NCBI GenBank assembly: GCA_037074705.1
Contig: CM073591.1
Coordinates: 98,570,532-98,634,531, forward strand
Source of the DNA: Zhengitettix transpicula
Taxonomy: Eukaryota; Arthropoda; Insecta; Orthoptera; Tetrigidae
Direction: 5' to 3'
Length of the DNA: 64,000 nucleotides
Under the pieces are notes generated by a model. It was not told the origin of the DNA. It saw only the letters and a program-made list of their open reading frames with translations, and searched no databases. Made by a program: the position numbers and the translations under genes. Below, in pieces: positions 25,378 through 36,434 of the stretch (the stretch's first letter is position 1; the number at the start of each line of letters is the position of its first letter).

Positions 25378-25612
25378 TATCAGAAATCAAGCGTAATAGA
25401 GTAAGGCGGCTAGGAAATGTGGAGCGAATGACGGAGAACAGAGCTGTGAAGAAGGTTTACTCAGTAAATCCAGGTGGCAAAAGGGGTAACGTTGGATGGA
25501 TGTTGTAGAGGATGTTCTACGAAAGATGGGAGTAAGAAGACGGAGGAAGCGAGCAGAGGATCGACAAGACTGAGCTGTTATTGTCAGCTATAGCGTCAAG
25601 TAGTTAGTTAGT
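25378..25612 (+). pseudogene. RT C-terminal tail of a second non-LTR element, nested
   Basis: The + strand reads SEIKRNRVRRLGNVERMTEN, then RAVKKVYSVNPGGKRGN, GWM, a shifted RWE-type block and REQRIDKT-like residues. This matches the common LINE-encoded tail (IKRNRLRWxGHVxRMxxxRxPKKV...GxRxRGRPxxRWxDxV). It is opposite in orientation to the flanking RT and splits it, so it inserted later. Confidence 0.7.
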
Positions 25613-25800
25613 TAACTCTAAATTATGCTTTTGGATTCATTCAATTTCATTTTATTCAGTTTAATATTTTGTCTAAATCCTATTGTTTAATTTCGCTATA
25701 AATAATGCAGTCGTCCCCGAAGTGGTTTATATTGAGCTGGGTATCGGATGACGAGATTGTTAATATATGCTAGAAACGTTAAATGCGCTATAATAATGTA
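25613..25800 (-). pseudogene. Jockey-clade RT palm fragment (proximal part)
   Basis: The minus strand reads AYINNLVIRYP, then in a shifted frame GDDCIIYSEIK, then DLDKILN and KLNESKSII. The GDDC block equals the FADDC catalytic box of non-LTR reverse transcriptases, and YINNL equals the YINDL block just before it. The first Asp pair is present but the frame is broken, so the fossil is dead. Confidence 0.75.
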
Positions 25801-25919
25801 TATTTGCGATAGGAACGACAAAAACATCTATAATATTATTATACTCTGTGGATTTTTTTGGGCGGAGGATAAAGTGGTGTTAAGGTTGTTCGACCTATAG
25901 GTCTAATAGTGGTAAAGTC

Positions 25920-26636
25920 TAGGCCTGTCCAACGCGGCGCCCGTCGTGTCGTTTCTTGGCACCCTCCATATACATGTAATTGTATTTGACCTATTTTTAC
26001 AATTTAAAATATTAGCCATTAAATAATTTTTTCGGAATGACCTTCCTTTATTTTCACGGTACCGATGTTGTTGTTAGTAGCAATACTGAAAGTAGGAGTG
26101 AATATTTGCCGACATTTGTGCGTTGACCTTTTTCTTTAATTTTAATCAACCTTTCAAAATTAAAGAAAAGGGGAAAGCACAGACGTTGGCAAATATTCAT
26201 TTGTTAGTAGATCAATTCGCGACTGTAATTCATTGTCTGCAGAATTACTGAAGACTTTTCCGAATAGTTCTGGTCAGTTTAGACGTAAACTAAGGAAAAC
26301 TACAATAACCATGGAGTATTACATATATTTCCATATTGCACTTATAAATTTGTATCTGCTCAGAGTGATATTCATTTATAAAAATAAAAGATAAAAAAGA
26401 AATGTGAAGTGCAGTGGAAATAAATGGGGGAAGGGGGGGCTCTGATTGTTTCTTAGTCAAGACAGTTGATTTACGTTACCCATATAATTGTAGATATAAT
26501 AATTTTGTATTATGTTATTTATCTACATATAACTACCACCGGGAAAATGCCTAATAGTAGCTAAAATAATAGTATGAGGTAGTGCGCCCGCGATCCCTTT
26601 CTTACCGTTCAGTGGTCCAAAGGTTAGACACCCCTG
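25920..26636. mobile_element. nonautonomous hAT-like element 2
   Basis: The left end TAGGCCTGTCCAACGCGGCG is mirrored by the right end CCAAAGGTTAGACACCCCTG (CAGGGGTGTCTAACCTTTGG on the other strand). Both resemble hAT termini. Flanking 8-mers GTAAAGTC and GTCTAGAC match at 5 of 8. About 717 bp, no transposase seen. It contains the hairpin at 26096-26204. Confidence 0.55.
26096..26204. repeat. long hairpin inside hAT-like element 2
   Basis: The arm AATATTTGCCGACATTTGTG followed by TTCTTTAATTTT is mirrored by AAAATTAAAGAA and CACAGACGTTGGCAAATATT, with a loop of about 15 bases. An exact 10-mer TTGTTAGTAG stands on both sides (26071-26080 and 26201-26210). Confidence 0.75.
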
Positions 26637-26898
26637 GTCTAGACTATTTTCTGGCCTGTAAGCACATGGTTGAACTTACAGAATAAAAAATCCCCCAATT
26701 AATTTATAAGTGGCTGTTTATAATATTATGTGAATTAAACAAAGAATCCTGTGGCTTTTCAGAACAGGAAACAGCTTAAAAACATACATGAATTTAGGAT
26801 TTACAAACTAAAAACCTGATCTAAACAGGATATTCCTCTTTCTCCAGACTAAACGCTCAATTATTTAATGCTTAGTAGGATTTGTAAAGTAACTTTTC

Positions 26899-26901
<3 letters not shown>
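26637..26901. other. AT-rich spacer
   Basis: Nothing recognised between hAT-like element 2 and the next (AT)n tract. Confidence 0.4.

Positions 26902-26940
<39 letters not shown>
26902..26940. repeat. (AT)n microsatellite
   Basis: AT tract abutting the 5' end of LTR-like copy 3. Confidence 0.95.
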
Positions 26941-26944
<4 letters not shown>

Positions 26945-28286
26945 CGCCTGGTAAGTGAGGCATCGTTTCGGATGGATAATCTGGACTGTGGGAGGGGCAA
27001 TTTTTGTAACGTATTTATTTAGGTTCTTGGGAACGCTGGTCTTGAGAATTCTGAACCGTGCACGTGCGTGTGGCCTTTCTCAAACTAAATCTGTTAAGTG
27101 AGGCCTTGTTTCTGATGGATAGCCTGGACTGTCCGAGGGGCAGTTTTGTAACGTGTTTATTTAGGACTCAGTAGGACTGAGTATTTCTTCGTTTTGAAAA
27201 GCTGGGTGTGTAAGGGTGCAAAAAGATAAATAGTCCTGTCTCGATTGTCGGCTTTTGGACATGACAGAGTAGTTAGCCATTTGCTAACTAAGGAACTGCA
27301 ACTGCATAATATAAATCTCGGGATAATGGAAGAAACTGTCAACTGGCATTTGCGACGAAGTTTTCGAACAATGGACAAAGGAAGAGACTGGTAGTACATA
27401 AGGGAGAGATAAGCTTTTAAGAAGTTAGTCGTGAGGCGATCAACGAAGCTGGTGGACGTGATGGAGTTATTCTGCGACCACCGAAGATGGTGAATGTGTT
27501 TAAGAAGTTAGTTATTCTGCGACCACCAAAGATAGTGGATGTGTTCAAGAGAGGGTCCGTGAGATAGTTATTCGGCGATCACCTAAGCTGGAGAATATGA
27601 CTAAGACCGACATCGTTTAAGGGAGGAGAATGTGTTATAAGTTGCAGTCTGCGAGAGAAATAGCCAAATATTCATCGATAAACATTTTGTTTGCTGAAGT
27701 TTAATCTATTCTATCCTCAAATTAGACCACTGTCTTCGATTGTAGGAAACCAGGACACTGCATTCAGCGTCTAGTAATCTTCAGAACGAGCAAATAATAT
27801 TTCCTTCAAGAACGGAGAACCAACTTTTGTCAAACCAACAGTGTGTGTTAGAATCAGTGTTTAAAACGGCCAGTATATAAGGTATATACGAACGAGCCAA
27901 ATTTTCCTGAGTAATCGTAAGTTGAAATTTCATGGTATTCATAGATGTAAACCGAATTAAAAGATAAAGTCAGATATCGTTCTTTTCTTGTGTGTTGATA
28001 AAATAAACTCTTTAAATTTAAAAATCAATCTTGTAGAATAAGTTCGTCGATAATTAATTTCGTCTTATGTCTAGACGAATAAATATTTCCTTTTAAATTA
28101 AATGTAAATTTTTGTTTCGTTGATTATGTTTAAATGTTCTGCAGTTATCAAACCCAGTAAAGACCTTTGAGAGAATGAGATCCTTTTTATATTTGTTTAA
28201 TTGTATAAGTGTTCAAAAAAAATTAAAATAAAATTGTTTATTCTTTATAAATATTAATCTTTTTATTTAGACACCCGTTTGTATAT

Positions 28287-28289
<3 letters not shown>
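26941..28289 (+). repeat. LTR-like unit, copy 3
   Basis: It is bracketed by (AT)n on both sides. It shares with copy 2 the blocks CTGTCTTCGATTGTAGG/CTGTCTTCGATGGTAGG, GTGTTAGA(A/G)TCAGTG, CGTAAGTTG (GTAAGT at 27917-27922), CAGATATCGTTCTTTTCTT and the 3' core AAACCCAGTAAAGACC at 28150-28165. It has private tandem repeats (27467-27600) and an older internal duplication of about 75 bp (26948 and 27093). A TATA-like TATATAAGG lies at about 27873. The terminal TATTAC before the AT tract is a decayed ATTACA. Confidence 0.7.
27467..27600 (+). repeat. tandem repeat TTATTCTGCGACCACC unit
   Basis: Two 45-bp units start at 27467 and 27512, and a third, diverged unit starts at 27568. Each carries TTATTC(T/G)GCGA(C/T)CACC. 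They lie upstream of the TATA-like box of LTR-like copy 3. Confidence 0.85.

Positions 28290-28326
<37 letters not shown>
28290..28326. repeat. (AT)n microsatellite
   Basis: AT tract abutting the 3' end of LTR-like copy 3. Confidence 0.95.
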
Positions 28327-28330
<4 letters not shown>

Positions 28331-29590
28331 GCGTATAAAACGTAGTAAATTAGTCTCTGCAAGCTAAAATCGAGTGGATAAAAACCATAGTTTCATACTG
28401 AACATTCAATGTAGTCATCACAAGTGAACATATCTATTTTTCAAAACATACTCGGTTTTATGCTAAATAATTGCAATTTTGATGGACAGATTTAAGGAGA
28501 ATATAGTTATATATGGGTATAATAAATGGGTGTCCTCATTACGAACTCTGGTGAATATTGTTCAATCTTTCATAATTATGTCTGTATGGGCATGCGGCCA
28601 TTTCATTAATTTAGTGTCCTGCGAAGAGGTGGAAGGCTATTGATCACGAAACACTGGCAGATTTTAAGGCAGCCATAATGATGTCAATTATTCATTGCCA
28701 TCTATTAACCTATAAGAGGAAAATGAGATTTACCACTGCGTACTAATAATGCATTCCTACTTCATGGAAGAATAAATCGAAGATATGTTGGAAACCTTTC
28801 GTAAAAAATTGAAAAATATAACTGACTCACAATTTAGTTTAAATCACGAATATTTTTCAAAATATTTTGCCGTGTTTAGGGTTACGTAGATGTATATAGT
28901 TTAAGTAGACACGTCAACACCCAAAGGTATCAACTCAGCGGCGCAAAAGTTCCCGTACTTTTTAAAGGACGTAACGCATTTGTGTGACGTGACTGATTCG
29001 CGTGACGGGGCGCATTTTCGTGATTTGCATCATTACTAAAAACGCATTAGTGATAAAATTATATATTAAATATAATTTCCGAAAAAGCAATATACAGTTA
29101 TGATCTTGTATACTAGTGAGTAATTGACATATTTACTATTAACTTTAATTAACATGTTTAATACGAGTACCGATCACTGTTACTCTGCCAAGATTCGCTT
29201 ATTTTCAATCTTAATAGTCTTAAGTGTTCATTATCCTTATTCAATCAGATCAAACAAATAATTTCATGCTAAATGCATTCAATAATTTTTTTTCTTTCAA
29301 AGACCTTCTGAACAAAGAATATTCCACGGAATACAATACAACTCAATCTAAAGGTACTAAATACGAATGCGTTTAACGATTCAGTTCTTCCAATAATTAA
29401 TCTATTCGAGTAAAATAGTACTTTTGTCTGTACATTGTTTAAAATCGAGTGATACTTGGTATAACTTTGCGATTTATTCATTAGGGGATACTAAAGAAAT
29501 GTCACCTAAATTCCAGACTGTCTCGCTGGATTTTTCCTTTTTATCAAACAACTTGATTGACTGGTTTTAAGGATAACCAAAGATCGAAGG
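28327..29590. other. AT-rich DNA, no gene recognised
   Basis: No repeat family or exon was recognised. The 70-codon minus-strand frame at 29269-29481 has no motif. Confidence 0.4.
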
Positions 29591-30044
29591 TTTTTTTTAG
29601 GGCAACAGGCTACACAACAGGGTAATCCACGTTGGGCAACTCCCCTTTAATAGCATTGGAAGGGATTTGAAAGGGGGGATGCGAAAGGGTACAGGAAGGT
29701 TAACTAGGGCCCCCAGGGCTATATTTTAAGGATCCTACCCGGCATTCGCATAAAGAAATGCAGGGAAAAACCTAGAAAATCCTTCATCAGGTAGGTCGGG
29801 CATTGGGTACATGTCCCACGCCCTTCCGATAGCGGGAGAGGAGTTTGCTGTGGGGACGCAGCATTCCCTTCTCCGTGCCTCGACTAGTTTAGGAGGCAGC
29901 TGGCCGACTATTCCAATGGGAATAGCGGACAACTCTTACCGTATGCCCAAGGTCTGTGACCCGGGAACATACCCCTCCCAAAACAGGCCGAGGTGCCTCG
30001 GCTTGTGGGAACCTTCGTTCAAAAACGGAGAGGAAAAGGCATCC
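29591..30044 (-). repeat. SINE-like repeat, copy 6
   Basis: Minus-strand copy with its tail as T8 at 29591-29598. It is truncated at the 5' side at AGGAAAAGGCATCC, directly against the poly(T) of copy 7. It carries the shared sense frame, with a stop at 29735. Confidence 0.9.
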
Positions 30045-30615
30045 TTTTTTTTTTTTTTTTAGGGCAACAGGCTACATGAGGGTAATCCACTTAGGGCAAC
30101 TCCCCTTTAATAGCATAGGAAGGGATTTGAAAGGGGGGATGCGGAAGGGTGGAGGAAGGTAGCCAAGGGTTAACTAGGGCCCCCGGGCTATAGTTTAAGG
30201 ATCCTACCCGGCATTCACCTAAAGAAATGCAGGGAAAACCCTAGAAAAACCTGCATCGGGTAGGTCGGGCATAGGGTACTTGTCCCACGCCCTTCCGATA
30301 GCGGGAGAGGAGTTTGCTGTGGGGACGCAGCTTACCCCTCGCCATGCCTTGGCCTGTTTAGGAGGCAGCTGGCCGACTATTCCAATAGGAATAGCGGACA
30401 ACTCTTGCCGTATGCCCAAGGTCTGCGACCCCGGAACATACACCTCTCAAAACAGACCGAGGTGCCTCGGCTTGTGGGAACCTTAGTTCAAAAACGGGGA
30501 GGAAAAGGTATACCCAAAGGTAGCCCCTTCGTATCTCTCCTACAAGGTTATGCCTGCGAGAGAACATTCCTCGCTGGTTACCTGCGAGAGAATCCTCTCG
30601 TAGGCTTTTTTTGTT
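30045..30615 (-). repeat. SINE-like repeat, copy 7 (longest)
   Basis: Same orientation as copy 6, with its tail as T16 at 30045-30060. This is the longest member: beyond the usual 5' blocks it runs through CTTCGTATCTCTCC into a hairpin, GCCTGCGAGAG at about 30551 against CTCTCGTAGGC at 30595-30605. A T7 run at 30605-30611 closes it. The sense frame (30219-30443, 74 codons) is intact. Confidence 0.9.
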
Positions 30616-31924
30616 CTCCAAAAGAAACGAAGGCTTTCTCTTTTAGGATACATTTTATGTCAATATTATACTCTACTGTGAGAAGGTTCTGGAAAATATA
30701 TAACTAGCATCCTCCATTTTGAGACATTCCAAATCCTTAATTGCGCACGATTTAAAAAAAACACGGTCGAACCGATTTCGATATAGCTTTACATTTTTGT
30801 TATACAGAGAATTAAAAATCTTATACTCCCATTAAAACAGCCATCACTCTTTTCGAGACTAAATGGCAGTCGTTTCAAAATTTCATATATTTTGTTCTTT
30901 TTCATGAAAAAAAAGACTGAAAAGTTTTCTCGGAATCGTTAAATAGTTTCGAGGTTACCTTAAATTGTCATCTACCATTTGTGAGGATTCATTGTCCTCA
31001 ATTTACCTTTTTTCATGGGGATTGTATTAGTAAATAAATATTTGTTGTTAAGAGGAAGCGAGGAGATAATATTATATGTAAACCCTTGAAGTAATAAAAC
31101 GAACTAAATAAAAAAATTAAATAATAATAGACTTGCGTTAACCGAAATTATAGACTTAGGTCGTATCCTATCAACAGCACTAAATGCTCATTGTAAGGTC
31201 AACAGTTTTTTTCAATCCCGTATGAAGAACAAACACGAAGCTAGTTAATTATACTCGAGGATACAAGACTACAGGTACGTGTTAGTCTGACTTCAGTAAA
31301 AGTCAACAATTGCATGAGCCACAAATTAGAAACCGTAAAAATTTTAATAATTTTCATTGTTCGACCTACCGCTTTCTTATTCTTTAACCGTATTCTACGT
31401 AAGATATTGAAAGGAGTCAATAAAAACAGTGCTTAATTAATGCTTTTGGGGAATCTGTTCTGGCCTTGCAAGTGCATTATTGAGCTTTCAAGATTGCAAA
31501 TCTCCATTGCCATCGTTTTAATACAATTCAGATAGCCAACATCTCAGAGTTCTGTGTTCGCGAGCCAAACCATTCCTACAATCTTAATGCTGGCTTCCTG
31601 TTCAGTCTCGGAAAATGACAGCCTTACTTACTGCACTTCATTAATCTCATTAATTATTGTTGCTTCCTTCTCCACTGCTTCCTTCCCTCTCAGACGCATC
31701 GCTCTAAAACCAATTAAGATATGAGTTATGAAAGCTGGCTCTTACGGACCAACAATTCGAAACCAACGCTCACATCCCAATAACAAAAATGGCTTCCTTA
31801 AATATGTACAGTCGTCTGCTTCATTATATTGGATGGTTTTATAATTTTCAATGTAATTTCAGAATACAAGGAAAACAATAGGGATTATTCTAATTGCGGA
31901 ACTACGAAAAGTACATTACTTGTT
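30616..31924. other. AT-rich DNA with a short dispersed repeat
   Basis: Bases 30705-30875 contain ACGGTCGAACCGATTTCGAT and a later GACTAAATGGCAG. The same pair of blocks recurs at 62930-63095. The patch 31440-31720 is less AT-rich and not repetitive by eye. No exon was supported. Confidence 0.4.
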
Positions 31925-32560
31925 AGACACCCACACACAGTCTTCATGGAAAATCAATTTCTTATTAGCCAAATTTGGACGATTTTGCGTTATGTCTTAG
32001 TTCAAACTCTCCAAAATGACTTATAATCGATTCTCCGTTGGTCATTTTCCAAATTAGAAAGTGAGACATTCTCGTGCATTCCATCAATGCATGACCTTGA
32101 TTTTACCTGACGATTTCACTGTTTCTGCCGTTGTAGGCGATTCATCTCCAGAAACCTAATGCTTTGACTGTTTTTTTTCTTGTGTAGTGGTGGATCCAAA
32201 TTTTATCAACAATTACGTATCGCCAGCATCGTCAGCATTACGAAGACAAAACAAATCTCAGGATTGCTTTCATTCTTCACCGTGAGGAAACGCGGCACCC
32301 ATCCTGGAGATATTTTTTTACACAATTACTCATTAATGATTAAAAAATGAACTGTATGCTATGTCAGAAGTTCGTAGAATTTGAATCGTCGATCACTCTA
32401 CTCCATGTCATAAATATTTTCTAATATTAGTGATGCAGTCAGCTGTAGTGTTGGTCCCGACTATGTTCAGCATTTTCAGATATCCGATAGCCTTTAAAAT
32501 CATTCACCCAATTATAAACGGTTTTAAAACCAGAGGGTGAGGTATCATTAGCTCATGATT
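31925..32560 (-). pseudogene. mariner transposase fossil
   Basis: The minus strand reads, in order, KTVYNWVNDFK (HTH region, about 32530-32500), RWVPRFLT (about 32310-32290), YVIVDKIWIHHYT (about 32220-32180, the first catalytic block YVTVDETWIHHY), KQSKHWVSGDESPTT, KSSGKIKVM, and NRPNLANKKLIFHEDCVW (about 31990-31935, the second Asp block KKxLFHxDNA). Many stops and frame changes. It resembles the fossil at 44-45 kb more than the copy at 38-39 kb. The third catalytic block was not found. Confidence 0.7.
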
Positions 32561-34215
32561 AAGAAATGATTACTTGATTTTCGAATTTAATTGTTCAAAC
32601 ACTGTCCGAGACACATCTCTCCCAATCTTTCAAAATGACAAAAGTATTTCCTTTTATAAATTATAAAAAGCAAAAACACGCAATAGACATGGCAGAAAAT
32701 TGGACATAGAGTATTTAAATGTGGTATCTCTCAATACAAAAGTTTTTGGGCACTACCATTGCCATCTCTGAGATTTTGAAAGTACCTATTGACTTACTTC
32801 GTAGAATACTTTATTAACTCTCAATTTATGTTAGAAACCCAGCTGAGAGGTTGCCGTTATGAGTACCAAACATTAAAAACGTGTAGTGAAAAGTAACGAG
32901 GGAGGAAAACATTTCGTAAGGATTGCGAAATTTTGAACACTGTATTTAATGGTTGAGAAAGAACTAAATATATATCGAAACTGGGTTGAATATCTATAAA
33001 TATTACTGAAATTCACTACGAAAGTCATGGTCAAGGGAACCCTTACTATTTATCGATTAACGGAAATGGTTTTATTACAATAATAATATATTCAATAAAG
33101 CCAATGATGTTCAGAAATGTTTTTAATAATTTTCTGAAGAAGAATAACGATACAGAGATTAATATAAAATATTTTATTTTACAAAAGTTGTCTTGATTTC
33201 ACTGCCAGTAAATAAGAAAATAAAAAGTATAGCATTTAAAATATTAACAAAGTAATTTTCTAGGGAAACCATATTATGATCCAGATAGTGGTTTAGAAAA
33301 TATTCCTGATGAACTATGTAATTTAAAATGGTAGGAAAAATTAAGTGTATTTATGGGTTTGCAAGTAGCTCGCATGTCTACTAAATATACTCTTAGGATG
33401 GCAACCGTAGCGTGTATCCATATTAAGTTGGAGCTCTTTTCCGAAAGTCAGGTAGGTACATATCGGAAACTTTGTGCGATCGATAGTTTCCCAAAGTTAT
33501 TCTGTCCGTTCCCCATGAAACTTTTTATACAGTTCGCAGGACACTACAAATATATACTGATATGAGACGAAATTCCAATAGAATTAAACATTATTCAATT
33601 ATATTAATGTTAAAATTATATTATATCAGCTGATATATTAGTTAGGATGTATTTCAGTCATGAATAATTAATTAATAACATATTCTATATACTATAACAT
33701 AATTAAAAGTACATTATAAAATATATTTTGATTATAACTAAATTATTAAATCATTTTAAACAAACATTAAATTTGAAAAAAAAATTCATATTCCGAAAGG
33801 AGAGTGTGCTATCATTAAGAAACTACTAAAGAACACATTAAAATTTATTGGATATTATACATTTGGTATACAATCTGTATCTTCCTTAATTCAATGTCAG
33901 TTATCATCAATAATATGAAATCAAATAACTAATGCTCAGTTTTAAAATTTCAGAAACATTATCGGCACGAGATACTCTGTTTAAAAGTATAAAACGGTGA
34001 ATTAAACGAATCTATAAATGCCTCCTGTAACAATAAAAGAATTAGTTAATCAGTTTTAATGTAGAGAAAATACAAATAGAAAGTAATAACAGAAAAGGGA
34101 GAAGTGATTATAAAGCATTAGTAGTTGAAAAGTATTATGAACGCAGTATAAATGCAATTTAAAAAAATTATTTTTGAAAGCGATCAAATGAAAACAAAAA
34201 TTAGTTTATATATAT
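32561..34215. other. AT-rich DNA, nothing recognised
   Basis: No exon or repeat family was supported. Confidence 0.45.
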
Positions 34216-35420
34216 TATAATACCCCTCTCATGGATAATTATGATTATAGGAAATTATATTGAACACGTTATTAAATTTTATCAAAAAACAATTTTATTA
34301 ATCTAGAATACATTTTAATAAATCAGACTCTGTACCCCAGGGTCTTTACTGAGTTGATAAGGAAACGGAACACAAAATTTACAATTAAACAATGCAGTTA
34401 AAATAAATGAAAAACGAAATGAAACGAAATCTTACTCATTACCCTTATTTAACAATTTACAACTATGAATACAGAAAAAATAAACTTACAATCTCTCTGG
34501 TCCATGCAATTTAAATCTCTTGCATACCAGCACACACTCTCTTTATATAGGTATAAAGAGCACCAGGTTGCGCTCACACTCTGCTTTCACAGCCACTTCT
34601 TCTTGATGACGTTACCCTCACGACGACTTCCTCCAAACAACAAAATCTGCTGGCAGACAGATTTCCACGACGAATCTCCTACCGACTGTTGATGACTGAT
34701 GTCCAACTGATTACTCTCGGCCACCTAGCTTGGCCTACCATCCGATGATCTCTCCTGACGACTCTAAAACTGCCTCTTGAATGAATAAAACTCCTATTTA
34801 TTTCAGCCACCTTAACTTGGCCTACCATCCGATGATCTCTCCTGACGTCTGCTGACTCGAACTTCACTCTCCCATGACTTTCTCGTACAGATTCTGCTAC
34901 CAAACACCACGTCCACCTCCTTCCAACTCTCACGTCCAACTCCTACGTCCATCTCCCCTGAGGTCTCCCGTCCAACTCGTCTGAGGTCTCCTGTCCAATT
35001 GATCTTAAGTCTCCAGTCCAACTGTTTTTATCTGCTTTTCCCCTCTCCAGAATATTTCCTTGTTTTTCACAGTTTTTGAGTTTTTCACGTTCGCCAAACA
35101 AACACCAGCTGTTGGCTTTCTCACGCTCCGAGAGCCACTCAATAAAAGTAAGATAAATATTTCCTTTAAATATAATTGTATGTCCATAAAACTTCTGTCA
35201 TTATGCCTTTAGGGTTCCGTCCAGATGTCTGTCAATGCCATTAGCTCTAAGAGCCGCTAAACGTCCAATTATAGTCCTCCCCTTCTCTAAAAGCCACTTA
35301 TCCATCATTTTATTATCATCCCTTTTTTATACTAAACACTCAAGAATCCCCAGTCTGAGTTGGTAAACAAATCTGATGAAATCAGAACAAAATTCATGTC
35401 CTTCTTAACTGGGTATTACA
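34216..35420 (-). repeat. LTR-like unit, copy 4
   Basis: On the minus strand it begins TGTAATACCCAGTT (from 35420) and ends GAGGGGTATTATA (at 34216), so the ends form a short inverted repeat, TGTAATACCC/GGGTATTATA. It shares with copy 1 the 3' stretch TTCCTATAA(T/C)...AGGGGTAT, the core CTCAGTAAAGACCCTGGGG (34334-34352) and GTAAGTTTATTTTTTCTG (GTAAGT at 34484-34489). A TATA-like CTATATAAAGAG sits about 60 bases upstream of GTAAGT. It has private repeats GGAGAGATCATCGGATGGTA at about 34745 and 34830 and TTGGAC/GTCCAAC-rich repeats at 34920-35030. About 1205 bp. Confidence 0.7.
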
Positions 35421-35653
35421 ATATATTAAAAGTGGAGAAACTGAAAAGATCGTAGGGAACGTCCTGAGGAAATTCGACAAATTGGAATATGTCTATAGTA
35501 GACTACGTCCTTAAAAATGGGTTTGTATATTCAGAATCTCTGACTTTGATTAAATGAAAAATATGAATTAACAATTACTAATATGGGTAAGAAATGTGAA
35601 TCAGAGTGAATTTAATATAAATATTACAATATTTTTAGAGTAACAGACTAATG

Positions 35654-35700
<47 letters not shown>

Positions 35701-36346
35701 TTTCTAAAGAGACGTGTCGTTGAACGCTGGTATCCTATATCTTTTTGTTGAAACATTTTTGGTTTAAATTATACTGTATGTACTTAAGATAAATTACTTT
35801 TATATAATGTTCACTGAGATGATTGAAGTTTTATATAATTTCTAATTACATTTATTTTAGAATTGAAAAATACAGTTGAAATAAATTAGCGGAGAATTGA
35901 AATAATAAAAAACATAGTTTAATTTCTCCATGTACCGAACTAATGATAATAATTTCTCATGCATTGTCCCTTCCTTTTGGTAATTTATTTTTTTGTATTT
36001 TTTATTTATGTATATTTAATTAGGCCTACGTTATTTTTTATGAAAATATAAAACATTAGATTTCCTGAAAAAAGTTGAAATATATGTAAGCAAATTAAGC
36101 TTCATTTTTGAGACGATTAAAAGACAATAAAAATTACTTTGAAGTTCTACTTATAACAGATAAGTAGAAGTATTGTAATTCAGAATAAGCGAAAGTCATA
36201 TTGTTATTCTTTGAATAAAATATTCACACATATTTTATTGTTTAACGTTTGTATCCGTGATCAATATTCTTTCAATTTTGAACCGTGAACGAGTGATGAC
36301 ATTTTAAATTTCGCTTCATTCTTTGATATTTGTTTCTTTATTTCAG
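35421..36346. other. AT-rich DNA, putative intron
   Basis: It contains a (GA)n run at 35668-35693 and otherwise nothing recognised. It ends in the polypyrimidine tract of the exon at 36347. Confidence 0.4.
35668..35693. repeat. (GA)n microsatellite
   Basis: A GA dinucleotide tract preceded by a short (AT)n. Confidence 0.95.
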
Positions 36347-36434
36347 CCGACGACAAAATTCCGACAGCACGGCGACGAAGCAGCGGCCTGGAGGCAGCTG
36401 CACGAAACTGAAGCGCCAGCAGGCCTTCAAGAAT
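36347..36434 (+). CDS. candidate internal exon, product unknown
   Basis: An 88-base GC-rich island between a strong acceptor (TTTCTTTATTTCAG, ending 36346) and a consensus donor (GTGAGT from 36435). With one leading base it gives 29 codons, RRQNSDSTATKQRPGGSCTK then LKRQQAFKN, ending in phase 0. The frame with no offset is also open; the third contains a stop. The peptide is Ser/Thr/Lys/Gln-rich, like a disordered cytoplasmic region. I do not recognise the gene. It may belong to the same + strand transcription unit as 61479-61800, but the two exons do not join in frame directly, so at least one more exon or separate genes must be assumed. Confidence 0.5.

Noticed and set aside
34679..35187. 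Several minus-strand open frames of 60-86 codons
   Set aside because: They are repeat-derived frames inside LTR-like copy 4 with no retroviral or other domain.
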